NCBI RefSeq assembly: GCF_011388215.1 | Contig: NZ_CP049989.1 | Location: forward strand, 620,001-684,000 | Origin: Hydrogenophaga crocea | GTDB lineage: Bacteria; Pseudomonadota; Gammaproteobacteria; Burkholderiales; Burkholderiaceae_C | DNA length: 64,000 bases | Direction: 5' to 3' | In this document: piece by piece, positions 1 through 8,473 of the stretch | How the letters are laid out: each line of letters starts with the position of its first letter | Numbering within the stretch: position 1 is the first letter of the stretch | Notes under the pieces: generated by a model | Databases searched by the model: none | What the model saw: only the letters and a program-made list of their open reading frames with translations | What the model was told of the DNA's origin: nothing | Made by a program: the position numbers and the translations under genes

Positions 1-70
1 AAAGCCGGCCTTCACCGGCCGTTGAACCGGCCTGCCTTCTCCCCCCAACACCCATCCCAGGAGACAGACC

Positions 71-1324
71 ATGCGCAACCCCAACCGCAGGCACGTGCTG
101 CAACTCGGCGCCGCCGGCGCCACGGCCCTGAGCTTTCCGCACCTGGCGCTCGCGCAGTCCGGGCCGCTGCGCATCGGCCTGATCACGCCGCTGTCGGGTC
201 CGCAGGAGTTCATCGGCACCTACGTGAAGAACGGCGCCGAGATCGCGGTGGACCAGATCAACAAGGCCGGCGGCATCCTGGGCCGCCAGGTTGCGCTCGA
301 GATCCGCGACGACAAGGCCAACCCCGCGGCTGCGCTGGCCGCGGCGCGCGAGCTGCTGGGCATGGGCATCAACCTGCACGTGGGCGGCATCTCGAGCGCG
401 GTGGTGCTGGCGCTCGCACCCGTGATGGCGCAGGAGAAGGGCGTGCACCTGACCTGCGGCGCGGGCACCGAGAAGATGAACCACGAGGCCTATTCGGAGA
501 ACATGTTCCGCCCCGGCGACAGCCCCGACGCGCGCGGCCGCGCGCAGGCGCGCCTGATGGCCGAGAAGTACCCCGACGTGACGCGCTGGACCGGCCTGAT
601 CCCCGACCACGAATACGGCCGCACCATGTGGGGCATCTTCGTCGACGGCCTGCTCGAGTTCTACCCGGCGATCGCGAAGAAAAAGCCCGAGATCCTCGAC
701 CCCATCCTCATGCCCTACGGCGTGTCCGACTACCGCAACGGCATCACCGCGGCGCTGCGCGTGCAGGCCGAGGGCTGCTTCAACGCCACCTACGGCGGCG
801 ACGCCATCACCATGTTCCAGCAGGCGCGCGGCTTCGGCCTGATGCAGCGCTACAAGGTGGTGTGCGACGCGGCCAACGAATTCCTGGTGGCGCGCGGCAT
901 GAAGCAGCAACTGCCGCCCCAATGGACCGGCATGCACTACTACGCCGCCGCCAACAAGGGCAACGCCATGAGCGACCGCTTCGTGGCCGACTACACCGCC
1001 AAGACGCGCGACCCCGAGCCGCTGGGCTGGGCGGCCGAGGCCCACGCGGCGATCTATGCGCTGGCCCGCGCGGCCGAGAAGGGCAAGTCCACCGAAACGC
1101 GCTCGGTCATCGCCAGCCTCAAGGGCCTCACCTGGGACACCGTGACCGGCCCGCGCACCATGCGCGCCGAAGACAACCAGGCCGTCAAGGACGTGGAGCT
1201 GGTGTTCATCGAACCCGCGAGCACCGACAAGGGCTACCAGGTGGGGCAGTACATCAAGGTCGACGGCAAGTCGGTGATCCTGCCGCCGTCGCCGGGCCAG
1301 AAGCTCAAGCTGCGCACCGCCTGA
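71..1324 (+). CDS. Tat-type LivK-like substrate-binding protein of an ABC importer
   Basis: Periplasmic solute-binding protein of a HAAT-family (branched-chain amino acid type) ABC importer, 417 residues, the usual length. Residues 5-12 read NRRHVLQL and are followed by a hydrophobic stretch and an ALA cleavage site near residue 28, so export is probably by the Tat route. The mature part begins with the family motif IGLITPLSGP. AGGAGA at 59-64 sits six bases before the ATG and fixes the start. It is the first gene of a run in which permeases and ATPases follow at once. The ligand is not visible in the sequence. The acyl-CoA ligase closing the operon suggests a carboxylic acid, perhaps aromatic or alicyclic, rather than an amino acid; that is inference. 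Confidence 0.9.
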   Translation: MRNPNRRHVLQLGAAGATALSFPHLALAQSGPLRIGLITPLSGPQEFIGTYVKNGAEIAVDQINKAGGILGRQVALEIRDDKANPAAALAAARELLGMGINLHVGGISSAVVLALAPVMAQEKGVHLTCGAGTEKMNHEAYSENMFRPGDSPDARGRAQARLMAEKYPDVTRWTGLIPDHEYGRTMWGIFVDGLLEFYPAIAKKKPEILDPILMPYGVSDYRNGITAALRVQAEGCFNATYGGDAITMFQQARGFGLMQRYKVVCDAANEFLVARGMKQQLPPQWTGMHYYAAANKGNAMSDRFVADYTAKTRDPEPLGWAAEAHAAIYALARAAEKGKSTETRSVIASLKGLTWDTVTGPRTMRAEDNQAVKDVELVFIEPASTDKGYQVGQYIKVDGKSVILPPSPGQKLKLRTA

Positions 1325-1331
1325 GCGCGCG

Positions 1332-2213
1332 ATGGCCGCCGACCTCCTGACCCTGCTGGTCAACAGCCTCACCTGGGCCATGGCCACCTTCCTGGTGGCC
1401 GCGGGCCTCACCCTGGTGTTCGGCACCCTGCACATCCTGAACTTCTCGCACGGCGGCTTCTTCATGATCGGCGCCTACGCGGCCTACTCGATCGCGCAGT
1501 GGCTGGGCGCGAGCGATTCCACCGCGGTCTACCTCGTGGGCACGCTGGCCGCGGGCCTGCTGGTGGCGCTGCTCGGGCTGCTGGTCGACCGGCTGGTGCT
1601 GCGCCGCCTCGCGGGCGTGGAGGATGCCTACATCCTGATCGCCACCTACGCGCTGCTGCTGGTGTGCGAAGGCGCGACCAAGCTCGTGTGGGGCCTCAAG
1701 TACCACAGCGTGATGCCGCCGCAGGCGCTCGACGGCGCCTGGGTGCTGGGCAACGCCGTGGTGCCGCGCATGTCGCTGTTCATCATCGCGGCCGGCGTGC
1801 TGAGCTTCATCGCGCTCGAGGTCTTCCTCAACCGCACGCGCGCGGGCCGGCTGGTGAAGGCCATCGCGGTCGACCCGTGGATGGCGCGGCTCATGGGCAT
1901 CAACGTGCGGCGCGTCTACACCGCCACGGTGGCGCTGGGCTTCGGCCTGGCGGGTCTGGCGGGCGGCACGCTGCTGGCCAACCAGGCGCTGTCGCCCTCG
2001 CTCGCGAGCGGCTTCGTGATCTACGCCTTCGGCGTGATCATCGTCGGCGGCATGGGCAGCATCGCGGGGGCCTTCGTGGGCTCGATCCTGCTGGGCCTCA
2101 TCGACGCCGCGGGCCAGTGGGTGCTGCCGGGCCTGCCGGGTCTGCCGTTCTTCGCCGCCATGACGCTGATCCTGCTGCTGCGCCCGCAAGGGCTGATGGG
2201 GAAGAAGACATGA
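1332..2213 (+). CDS. livH: branched-chain amino acid-type ABC transporter permease (LivH family)
   Basis: Inner-membrane permease of the HAAT importer, 293 residues, with about eight hydrophobic segments. The N-terminal segment LTLVFGTLHILNFSHGGFF is the family hallmark (TLNxAHG-like), and the conserved cytoplasmic coupling region lies around residues 165-190 (RAGRLVKAIAVDP, then LMGINV). It starts seven bases after the binding protein and its stop overlaps the start of the next permease by four bases (ATGA), which implies translational coupling. It should pair with LivM to form the membrane channel. Family assignment is firm; substrate is unknown. Confidence 0.92.
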   Translation: MAADLLTLLVNSLTWAMATFLVAAGLTLVFGTLHILNFSHGGFFMIGAYAAYSIAQWLGASDSTAVYLVGTLAAGLLVALLGLLVDRLVLRRLAGVEDAYILIATYALLLVCEGATKLVWGLKYHSVMPPQALDGAWVLGNAVVPRMSLFIIAAGVLSFIALEVFLNRTRAGRLVKAIAVDPWMARLMGINVRRVYTATVALGFGLAGLAGGTLLANQALSPSLASGFVIYAFGVIIVGGMGSIAGAFVGSILLGLIDAAGQWVLPGLPGLPFFAAMTLILLLRPQGLMGKKT

Positions 2214-3220
2214 CCGCTTTTGTCGGCGCCGGGCTGCGGCGCGACCTGCTCGTGCTGCTTGCGCTGGTGGTGCTGGGCTGCCTGCTGCCGCAGGTGCTCA
2301 ACCGCGGCCTGGTGTTCATCGCGGGCCTGGTGTGGATCAACGCCGTGTTCGGCCTGAGCTTCAACCTGCTGTTCGGCCTGTCGGGCGTGCTGAGCTTCGG
2401 CCAGGCCATGTTCTTCGCGGGCGGGGCCTATGGCGCGGCGGTGCTCACGCAGTCGCTGGGCCTGCCGTTCCTGCTGGCCTGGCCGCTCGCGGGCCTGGTG
2501 GGCGCGCTGCTGGCGGCCGCGGTGGGCGGCGTGGCGCTGCGCCGCACCGAGGGCGTGTACTTCGCCATCCTCACGCTGTCGTTCGCCGAACTGCTGCACC
2601 TGCTCGTGATCAACACCGGCTTCCTGGGCCGCAACGACGGCCTGAGCGGCCTCGCGCGGCCCCTGATCGAACTGGGCGCGCTGCGGCTCGACTTCAGCGC
2701 GGGCGACCGCTTCTACTACTTCATCGTGTTCGCCTGCGCGCTGCTGATCGCATTGGTGCGCTGGGTGATCGCCACGCCTTTCGGCCGCGCCCTGCAGGCC
2801 GTGAAGCAGGAGCCCGAGCGCGCCGAGTTCCTCGGCATTCCGGTGCGCCGGCACCGCTGGAGCGTGTTCGTGTTCGCGGGCTTCACCACCGCCATGGCCG
2901 GCGCGCTGGTGGCGCCGTGGGCCCAGATCGTCACGCCCGAGCTCGCGCACTGGTCGAATTCCACCAACCCCATCCTCTACACCCTGCTGGGCGGCAGCGC
3001 CTACTTCTGGGGTCCGGTGCTGGGCGCGGTGCTGCTGTCGGCGGTGTTCTACGTCACGCGCACGCTGGTGGGCATCTCCGACCTCGTGACGGGCCTGCTG
3101 CTGCTGTCGGTGGTGCTCGCGCTGCCCGGCGGCGTGCTGGGGCTGCTGGCGCGCTGGGTGCGGCCCGCGCCGCGCGCGGACCGGCCCGCGGCCGGCGCCC
3201 AGGTGGGGGCCGGCCGATGA
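2210..3220 (+). CDS. livM: branched-chain amino acid-type ABC transporter permease (LivM family)
   Basis: Second membrane subunit of the importer, 336 residues. I chose the ATG at 2210 because it overlaps the livH stop by four bases. Near residues 48-70 it has the LivM signature (FNLLFGLSGVLSFGQAMFF), and further on the permease coupling region around residues 185-210 (FGRALQAVKQEPERAEFLG). The C-terminus is a short Arg/Pro/Ala-rich cytoplasmic tail. Its stop again overlaps the next start by four bases. The reading frame stays open far upstream inside livH, but that extension has no family similarity and is a shadow of the high GC content. Confidence 0.92.
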   Translation: MTAFVGAGLRRDLLVLLALVVLGCLLPQVLNRGLVFIAGLVWINAVFGLSFNLLFGLSGVLSFGQAMFFAGGAYGAAVLTQSLGLPFLLAWPLAGLVGALLAAAVGGVALRRTEGVYFAILTLSFAELLHLLVINTGFLGRNDGLSGLARPLIELGALRLDFSAGDRFYYFIVFACALLIALVRWVIATPFGRALQAVKQEPERAEFLGIPVRRHRWSVFVFAGFTTAMAGALVAPWAQIVTPELAHWSNSTNPILYTLLGGSAYFWGPVLGAVLLSAVFYVTRTLVGISDLVTGLLLLSVVLALPGGVLGLLARWVRPAPRADRPAAGAQVGAGR

Positions 3221-3981
3221 GCGCGCTGCTGAACGCCCGCGGCCTGTTCAAGGCTTACGGCAAGATCCCGGTGCTGCGTCAGGTCGACATCGCCATCGCG
3301 CCCGAAGAAGGCCATGTGGTGATCGGCCCCAACGGCGCGGGCAAGACCACGCTGTTCAAGGTGCTCACGGGCGAGGTGATCGCCGATGCAGGGCAGATCG
3401 TGTTCCGCGGCGACGACATCACCCGGCTGCCCGCACACGCGCGCGTGCACCGCGGCTTCGGGCGCACCTTCCAGGTGGCGCGCGTGTTCGGCAAGCTCAC
3501 CGTGCGCGACAACCTGCAGCTCGCCTGCGAGGCGCGCCAGCGCCGCGCCAACCCGCTCGCCGGCCTGTCGGCCGCGCAGGCGCGCACCATCGCCGCGCAA
3601 CTCGACGCGCTGCTGCTCGAAACCGCCCTGGAACGCCAGGCCGACGCGATCGCGGGCGCGCTCGCCTACGGCGACCGCAAGCGGCTCGAGCTGGCCATGG
3701 TGCTGGCGCTGGACCCGGCCATCCTGTTCCTCGACGAGCCCACGGCGGGCATGTCGGCCGCGGAGCGCCAGGCCACGGTGCAGCTGTTGCAGCGCGTGCG
3801 CCGCGAGCGCCGGCTCGCGCTGCTGCTCACCGAGCACGACATGGACGTGGTCTTCGGCCTGGCCGACCGCATTTCGGTGCTGCACCATGGCGAGCTCATC
3901 GCCTCGGGCACGCCGCAACAGATCCGCGACAACCCGCGCGTGCGCGAGGTCTACCTGGGCGACGAGGCCGCACATGCTTGA
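3217..3981 (+). CDS. livG: ABC transporter ATP-binding protein (LivG family)
   Basis: Cytoplasmic ATPase of the importer, 254 residues. Walker A is GPNGAGKTT (about residues 37-45), the Q-loop follows at RTFQVARVF, and Walker B is ILFLDEPTAG (about residues 169-178). The signature region before Walker B reads LAYGDRKRLELAM, the LivG variant of LSGGQ. A switch histidine is in LLTEHDMD. The ATG at 3217 overlaps the livM stop, and the stop overlaps livF by eight bases. It pairs with LivF as the ATPase dimer that drives uptake. Confidence 0.92.
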   Translation: MSALLNARGLFKAYGKIPVLRQVDIAIAPEEGHVVIGPNGAGKTTLFKVLTGEVIADAGQIVFRGDDITRLPAHARVHRGFGRTFQVARVFGKLTVRDNLQLACEARQRRANPLAGLSAAQARTIAAQLDALLLETALERQADAIAGALAYGDRKRLELAMVLALDPAILFLDEPTAGMSAAERQATVQLLQRVRRERRLALLLTEHDMDVVFGLADRISVLHHGELIASGTPQQIRDNPRVREVYLGDEAAHA

Positions 3982-4678
3982 GATCCGCCACCTGAACGCG
4001 CGTTATGGCGACAGCCGCGTGCTGTTCGACCTGAACCTGCGCGTGCCCAAGGGCGCCGGCGTGGCGCTGCTCGGGCGCAACGGCGCGGGCAAGTCCACGC
4101 TCATGAAGGCCTTGCTCGACGCCGGGCCCGCGAGCGAGGGCGAGATGGCGCTCGACGGCCGTGCGCTCGCGGGCCTTGGCACCGAGCAGCGCGCGCGCCT
4201 GGGCCTCACGCTGGTGCCCGAAGACCGCCGCATCTTCAGCAACCTCACGGTGCGGCAGAACCTCGAGCTCGCGCACCATGCGCTGCCGCGCGGCCGTGCG
4301 CCCACCCCGGTCGACGAGATGGGCCGGCTGTTTCCGCTGCTGCCGCCGCTGCTCGACCGCCTGGGCTACCAGCTCTCGGGCGGGCAGCAGCAGCTCGTGG
4401 CGGTGGTGCGCGGCCTCATGGCCGGGCCCGCGCTGCTGTTGCTCGACGAACCCGCCGAAGGGCTCGCGCCCAAGCTCGCGATGGACCTCGCGCACGAAGT
4501 GCGCCGCGCGCGCGAGACACTCGGCCTGTCGCTGCTGGTGGCCGAGCAGAACGTGGCCTACGCGCGCCAGTGCACCGAATACGTCTACCTGCTCGACAGT
4601 GGCAGGCTGGTGTTCGAAGGCGACTGGGCTGCGTTCGACGCCCAGCCCGATCTCAAGACCCGATACCTCGCCGTATGA
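3974..4678 (+). CDS. livF: ABC transporter ATP-binding protein (LivF family)
   Basis: Second ATPase of the importer, 234 residues, the standard LivF size. It shows Walker A GRNGAGKST (about residues 34-42), the LivF-typical LVPEDRRIFSNLTVRQNL segment, signature LSGGQQQ (about residues 134-140) and Walker B LLLLDEPAEGLAP. The start at 3974 overlaps the livG stop by eight bases, and its own stop overlaps the downstream ligase start by four. All five transporter genes are therefore linked without gaps. Confidence 0.92.
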   Translation: MLEIRHLNARYGDSRVLFDLNLRVPKGAGVALLGRNGAGKSTLMKALLDAGPASEGEMALDGRALAGLGTEQRARLGLTLVPEDRRIFSNLTVRQNLELAHHALPRGRAPTPVDEMGRLFPLLPPLLDRLGYQLSGGQQQLVAVVRGLMAGPALLLLDEPAEGLAPKLAMDLAHEVRRARETLGLSLLVAEQNVAYARQCTEYVYLLDSGRLVFEGDWAAFDAQPDLKTRYLAV

Positions 4679-6345
4679 CCCAGGCCCACCCCATGTCCGC
4701 GCCGCGGCTGCAGCCGCGCATCGATCCCGAACAGGCCCGCCGCTGGAAAGCCAGCGGCGCCTGGGAAGACCTCACGCTGGCCGATCGCGCGCAGGCGCTC
4801 GCGCAGCAGGCGCCCACCCACGTCACCCACCGGGAGGCGGGCGTGTCGCTCACCGCGGAGCAGGCCTGGGCGCGCTCGGGCCGGCTGGTGGCCGCGCTGG
4901 CCGCGCAAGGCTTCGTGGCGGGCGACGTGATCGCCTTCCAGACCCCGAACTGGCTCGAGGCCGTGCTCATCAACCTCGCGGCCGCGCGGCTCGGCCTGGT
5001 GGTGTGCCCCATCGTGCCCATCTACCGCGAGCGCGAGGTCGAGCTGATCCTGGCCGACTGCGGCGCCAAGGGCATCTTCGTGCCCGAGCGCTTCCGCGGC
5101 TTCGACCACCTGGCCATGGTGCAGGGCCTGCGCGCGCGCCTGCCCGCGCTGCGCCACGTGTGGAGCGTGCGCGGCGAAACGCCCACGCCCGGCGTGACCG
5201 ACCTGCGCGCGCTGCTCGAGAGCGATGCGCCGCTGCCCGCGCTGCCGCGCACCGATCCCGACGCCGTCAAGCTCATCCTCTACACCTCGGGCACCACGGG
5301 CCGGCCCAAGGCCGTGCTGCACAGCCACAACAGCCTGGCGCGCAGCATGCGTCGCGCCGCGCAGCACTGGGGCCTGCGCCCTGGCGACACCACGCTCATG
5401 CCCTCGCCGATCACGCACGTCACGGGTTACACCTACGGCCTGGAGCTGCCGTTCCACGACCGCGTGCGCGCCGTGCTCATGGACAAGTGGGACGCCGCCG
5501 CCGCGGCCGACCTGATCGAGGCCGAGCAGGTGGTCTTCACGCTGTGCGCCACACCCTTCCTGCAGGAACTGCTCGACCTGGCGGAGCGCGAGCAGCGCCC
5601 GCTGCCCAGCCTGCGCACCTTCCCCTGCGGCGGCGCGGCCGTGCCGCCCGAGCTCATCCACCGCGTGGCGCGCGTGTTCGCGAACTGCCGCTCGTTCCGC
5701 GTCTACGGCAGCAGCGAAGCGCCCGTGATCACGCTGGGCTATGTGCTGCCGGGCCAGGAGCGGCTGGCCGCCGAGACCGACGGCGAGGTGATCGACTACG
5801 AGGTCAAGCTCGTGGACCCGAACGGCGACGAGGTCGGCCCCGGCCAGGAAGGCGAAATCTGCGCGCGCGGCCCGGGCCTGTTCCTGGGCTACGCCAATCC
5901 TGAAGACACGGCGCAGGTGTTCGACGCGCAGGGTTACTTCCACACCGGCGACGTCGGCTACCGCACGCCCGAGGGCGCGATCGTGTTCACCGGCCGCATC
6001 AAGGACCTCATCAACCGCGGCGGCGAGAAGATCAGCGCCAAGGAGGTCGAAGACCTGCTGCACCAGCACCCGGGCGTGCTGCAGGCCGCGGTGGTGGCCA
6101 TGCCGCACCCGCGCCTGGGTGAAACCGTGTGCGCCTACCTGGTCGCGGCGCCCGGGGCCGACGTGTCGATCGAGGCCGTGTCGCGCACGCTCGCGGCCGC
6201 GGGTGTGGCCCGGCAGAAGATGCCCGAGAAGCTGGTGGTGGTCGATGCGTTTCCCACCACGGCGTCGGGCAAGGTCAAGAAAGACCTGCTGCGCGCCGAC
6301 GTGCGCGAGCGGCTCGCGCAGGCGGCGCCCGCGGCGCGCCCGTGA
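4675..6345 (+). CDS. AMP-dependent acyl-CoA synthetase/ligase
   Basis: Class I adenylate-forming enzyme of 556 residues that should activate a carboxylic acid to its acyl-AMP and then acyl-CoA thioester in the cytosol. The P-loop-like motif YTSGTTGRPKAV is near residue 203, the A5-type motif YGSSEAP near residue 343, the ATP-binding aspartate in YFHTGDVG near residue 425, and the hinge and catalytic-lysine regions in GRIKDLINRGGEKIS and TASGKVKK. The overall look is of the cyclohexanecarboxylate-CoA ligase or dihydroxybenzoate-AMP ligase branch. The ATG at 4675 overlaps the livF stop; an ATG at 4693 is an alternative. Its place at the end of the importer operon suggests it traps the imported acid as CoA ester. 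The substrate is not deducible. Confidence 0.87.
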   Translation: MTQAHPMSAPRLQPRIDPEQARRWKASGAWEDLTLADRAQALAQQAPTHVTHREAGVSLTAEQAWARSGRLVAALAAQGFVAGDVIAFQTPNWLEAVLINLAAARLGLVVCPIVPIYREREVELILADCGAKGIFVPERFRGFDHLAMVQGLRARLPALRHVWSVRGETPTPGVTDLRALLESDAPLPALPRTDPDAVKLILYTSGTTGRPKAVLHSHNSLARSMRRAAQHWGLRPGDTTLMPSPITHVTGYTYGLELPFHDRVRAVLMDKWDAAAAADLIEAEQVVFTLCATPFLQELLDLAEREQRPLPSLRTFPCGGAAVPPELIHRVARVFANCRSFRVYGSSEAPVITLGYVLPGQERLAAETDGEVIDYEVKLVDPNGDEVGPGQEGEICARGPGLFLGYANPEDTAQVFDAQGYFHTGDVGYRTPEGAIVFTGRIKDLINRGGEKISAKEVEDLLHQHPGVLQAAVVAMPHPRLGETVCAYLVAAPGADVSIEAVSRTLAAAGVARQKMPEKLVVVDAFPTTASGKVKKDLLRADVRERLAQAAPAARP

Positions 6346-6364
6346 AGCCCCGGCGCGCGGTGCG

Positions 6365-6386
6365 CACGCCCGGCATCACGGGCGTG
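6365..6386. terminator. bidirectional hairpin between convergent genes
   Basis: Perfect 8-bp stem CACGCCCG/CGGGCGTG with a six-base loop. It lies in the 49-base gap between the convergent ligase and cytochrome genes. There is no clear U tract on the plus side (TCGTTCCC follows), so it may need Rho or act only as a 3' end barrier. Confidence 0.5.
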
Positions 6387-6394
6387 TCGTTCCC

Positions 6395-7663
6395 TTAACG
6401 CACCTTTTGCACATCGAGCGGCAGCACGCGCCCGGCCCCGTCGCCCCAGCGGCTGCGCACGAAGCTCGCGACCGCGGCGATGTCGGCGTCGCTCAGGTCC
6501 TGGCCGAAGGGCGGCATGCCGAAGGGGCGCGGGTTGCCCGCGGTGCTGGGCGTGAAGCCGCCGCTCACGATCAGGCGCAGCAGGTTGGTCGGGTCCTGCA
6601 AGGCGACGCTGCGGTTGCCCGCGAGCGGCAGGTACAGGCCCTCGTAGCCTTCGCCTTGCGCGCCATGGCATTGCGCGCAATGTTGTTCGTAGAGGCCGGC
6701 GCCGCGTTCGAGCACCTGGGCCGTGGCCGGCTCGCCGCGCTCGCGGCGCACCGGCTGCTCGGGCAGGGCGCGCAGGAAGGTCGCCATGGCGCGCAGGTCG
6801 CTCTCGTCCAGGTGACGGGTGCTGCCGGCCACCACCTCGGCCATGGGGCCCAGCGTGGCGCCGTGCGCGCTGCGGCCGTCGCGCAGCAGCTGCACGGCCT
6901 CGTCCTCGCTCCAGCGCTGCAGCCCGGCCTCGTCGGCCGCGGCCAGCGAGGGCGCGTACCACTTCTGCAGCGGGATCAGACCGCCGCTCAGGTCGGGCGA
7001 GGCGGCGGTGGCGCCGAAGGCGTTGCGCGGCGCATGGCAGGCCTGGCAGTGGCCCAGGCCCTGCACCAGGTAGGCGCCGCGGTTCCACTCGGCGCTGCGC
7101 GAGGCGTCGGCCTCGAACGTGCCGGGCGTGAAGAACAGCGCGCGCCAGACCTTGAGCGCGGCCTGCGTGCGGTAGGGCCAGCGCAGGTCGTGCGGCCGGT
7201 TGGCCTGCGCCACGGGCGGCAGGCTTTGCAGGTAGGCGAACAGCGCGTCGGCGTCTTCGCGGCGCACGCGGGTGTATTCGGTGTAGGGGAACGCGGGGTA
7301 GAGCAGGCGGCCGTCGCGCGACTGGCCGTGGTGCAGCGCGCGCCAGAAGTCGTCGGCGCTCCAGCGGCCGATGCCGGTGTCGGCGTCGGGTGTGAGGTTG
7401 CCCGCGTACACGGTGCCGAAGGGCGTGGCCAGGCCTTTGCCGCCCGCGTAGTCGGCGCCGCCGCGCTCGGTGTGGCAGGCCGCGCAGTTGCCCGCGCGCG
7501 CCAGGTAGGCGCCGCGCTGCACGAGCGCGGCCGGGGCGGGCACGGCCAATGCGGGCGCGGCGGGCGCCACGGCCACGGGCGCCGTGGGCCAGAGCAGCCA
7601 GGCCGCGGTGGCGGCGGCCAGCAGCGCCGCGCCGGCCAGGGGGAGGGCGATGGTGCGTTTCAC
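6395..7663 (-). CDS. triheme c-type cytochrome, alcohol-dehydrogenase cytochrome subunit-like
   Basis: Membrane-anchored or periplasmic electron-transfer protein of 422 residues. A hydrophobic N-terminal segment (residues 5-27) acts as signal or anchor. Three CXXCH haem-attachment sites are present: CAACH at residues 60-64, CQACH near 206 and CAQCH near 327. This three-domain layout and length match the cytochrome subunits of membrane alcohol, aldehyde and gluconate dehydrogenases, which pass electrons to quinone or a terminal oxidase. The start overlaps the stop of the upstream diheme cytochrome by four bases, so the two are co-translated. No dehydrogenase catalytic subunit is adjacent, so the donor is unknown. 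Confidence 0.88.
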   Translation of the reverse strand: MKRTIALPLAGAALLAAATAAWLLWPTAPVAVAPAAPALAVPAPAALVQRGAYLARAGNCAACHTERGGADYAGGKGLATPFGTVYAGNLTPDADTGIGRWSADDFWRALHHGQSRDGRLLYPAFPYTEYTRVRREDADALFAYLQSLPPVAQANRPHDLRWPYRTQAALKVWRALFFTPGTFEADASRSAEWNRGAYLVQGLGHCQACHAPRNAFGATAASPDLSGGLIPLQKWYAPSLAAADEAGLQRWSEDEAVQLLRDGRSAHGATLGPMAEVVAGSTRHLDESDLRAMATFLRALPEQPVRRERGEPATAQVLERGAGLYEQHCAQCHGAQGEGYEGLYLPLAGNRSVALQDPTNLLRLIVSGGFTPSTAGNPRPFGMPPFGQDLSDADIAAVASFVRSRWGDGAGRVLPLDVQKVR

Positions 7664-8406
7664 CGTTCACCGCTCCCGCAGGCCATGGGCCGCTTCGCGG
7701 GCAGGCTGCCCGCGGGCGCCGGGCCCTGTGTGACCGGTTGCGACGACAGCCACACCGCCATCGCGCTCACGTCTTCGGGCGTGAGGCGGCGCGCGATCTC
7801 GCCCATGCAGTCGGGCGCCGTGGCCTGGCGCAGGCCGGTGCGCCAGGCGCCGAACTGCGCCAGCAGGTAGTCGCGCGGCAGGCCCAGCAGGCCCGGCATG
7901 GACGGCTGCACGCCCGTCATGGCCGCGCCGTGGCAGCTCGCGCAGGCCGGAATGCCGAGCGCCGGGTCGCCATGACGAACCAGTTGCTCGCCGCGCTGCA
8001 GCTGCGCGGCCGGCGCGCCCGTGGTCTGCGGCGGCGGGTAGGGCAGGTCGAGCGCGGCGAAATGCTCGGCGATCTCGCGCAGATAGGCCTCGCTCATATG
8101 ATCGACGAGGTAGCTCATGGTCGCGTTCTTGCGCCGGCCGTCCCGGAAATGGATCAACTGGTTGTAGAGGTAGCCCGCGGGCTTGCCGGCGATGCGCGGA
8201 AAGTAGCCCTGGTTGGTGGCCCGGCCGTCCTGGCCATGGCAGACCGTGCAGGCCTGCATGCGCTGGGCCATGGTGTCCTGCGGCGGCGCGGGCGGTGCGG
8301 CCTGCGCGGCGCTGCCCAGGCACAGGGCGGCGGCGAACGCCGCCAGGCGGGTCCGGCCGCGCCGCGCGCGCGTGGTGAGGTGGAAGGTCTTTTTCACGGC
8401 CCTCAC
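7660..8406 (-). CDS. diheme cytochrome c (c4-like)
   Basis: Secreted diheme cytochrome of 248 residues with a signal peptide ending near residue 36 (GSAAQAA). The first haem site CTVCH is at residues 53-57 and the second, CASCH, is near residue 160. Each is followed by the class I pattern with a distal methionine candidate (for example in PSMPGLLGL). The annotated start is a GTG at 8406; another GTG at 8397, giving VKKTFHL, is also possible. It overlaps the triheme cytochrome by four bases. Together they look like a short periplasmic electron-transfer chain. Confidence 0.85.
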   Translation of the reverse strand: MRAVKKTFHLTTRARRGRTRLAAFAAALCLGSAAQAAPPAPPQDTMAQRMQACTVCHGQDGRATNQGYFPRIAGKPAGYLYNQLIHFRDGRRKNATMSYLVDHMSEAYLREIAEHFAALDLPYPPPQTTGAPAAQLQRGEQLVRHGDPALGIPACASCHGAAMTGVQPSMPGLLGLPRDYLLAQFGAWRTGLRQATAPDCMGEIARRLTPEDVSAMAVWLSSQPVTQGPAPAGSLPAKRPMACGSGER

Positions 8407-8473
8407 TGTGCGCCCGATCGGGCCCGGCCGGTAGGTGCAGATCGCGCCAGGTCGACCGTATCAGCGGCTTGAG

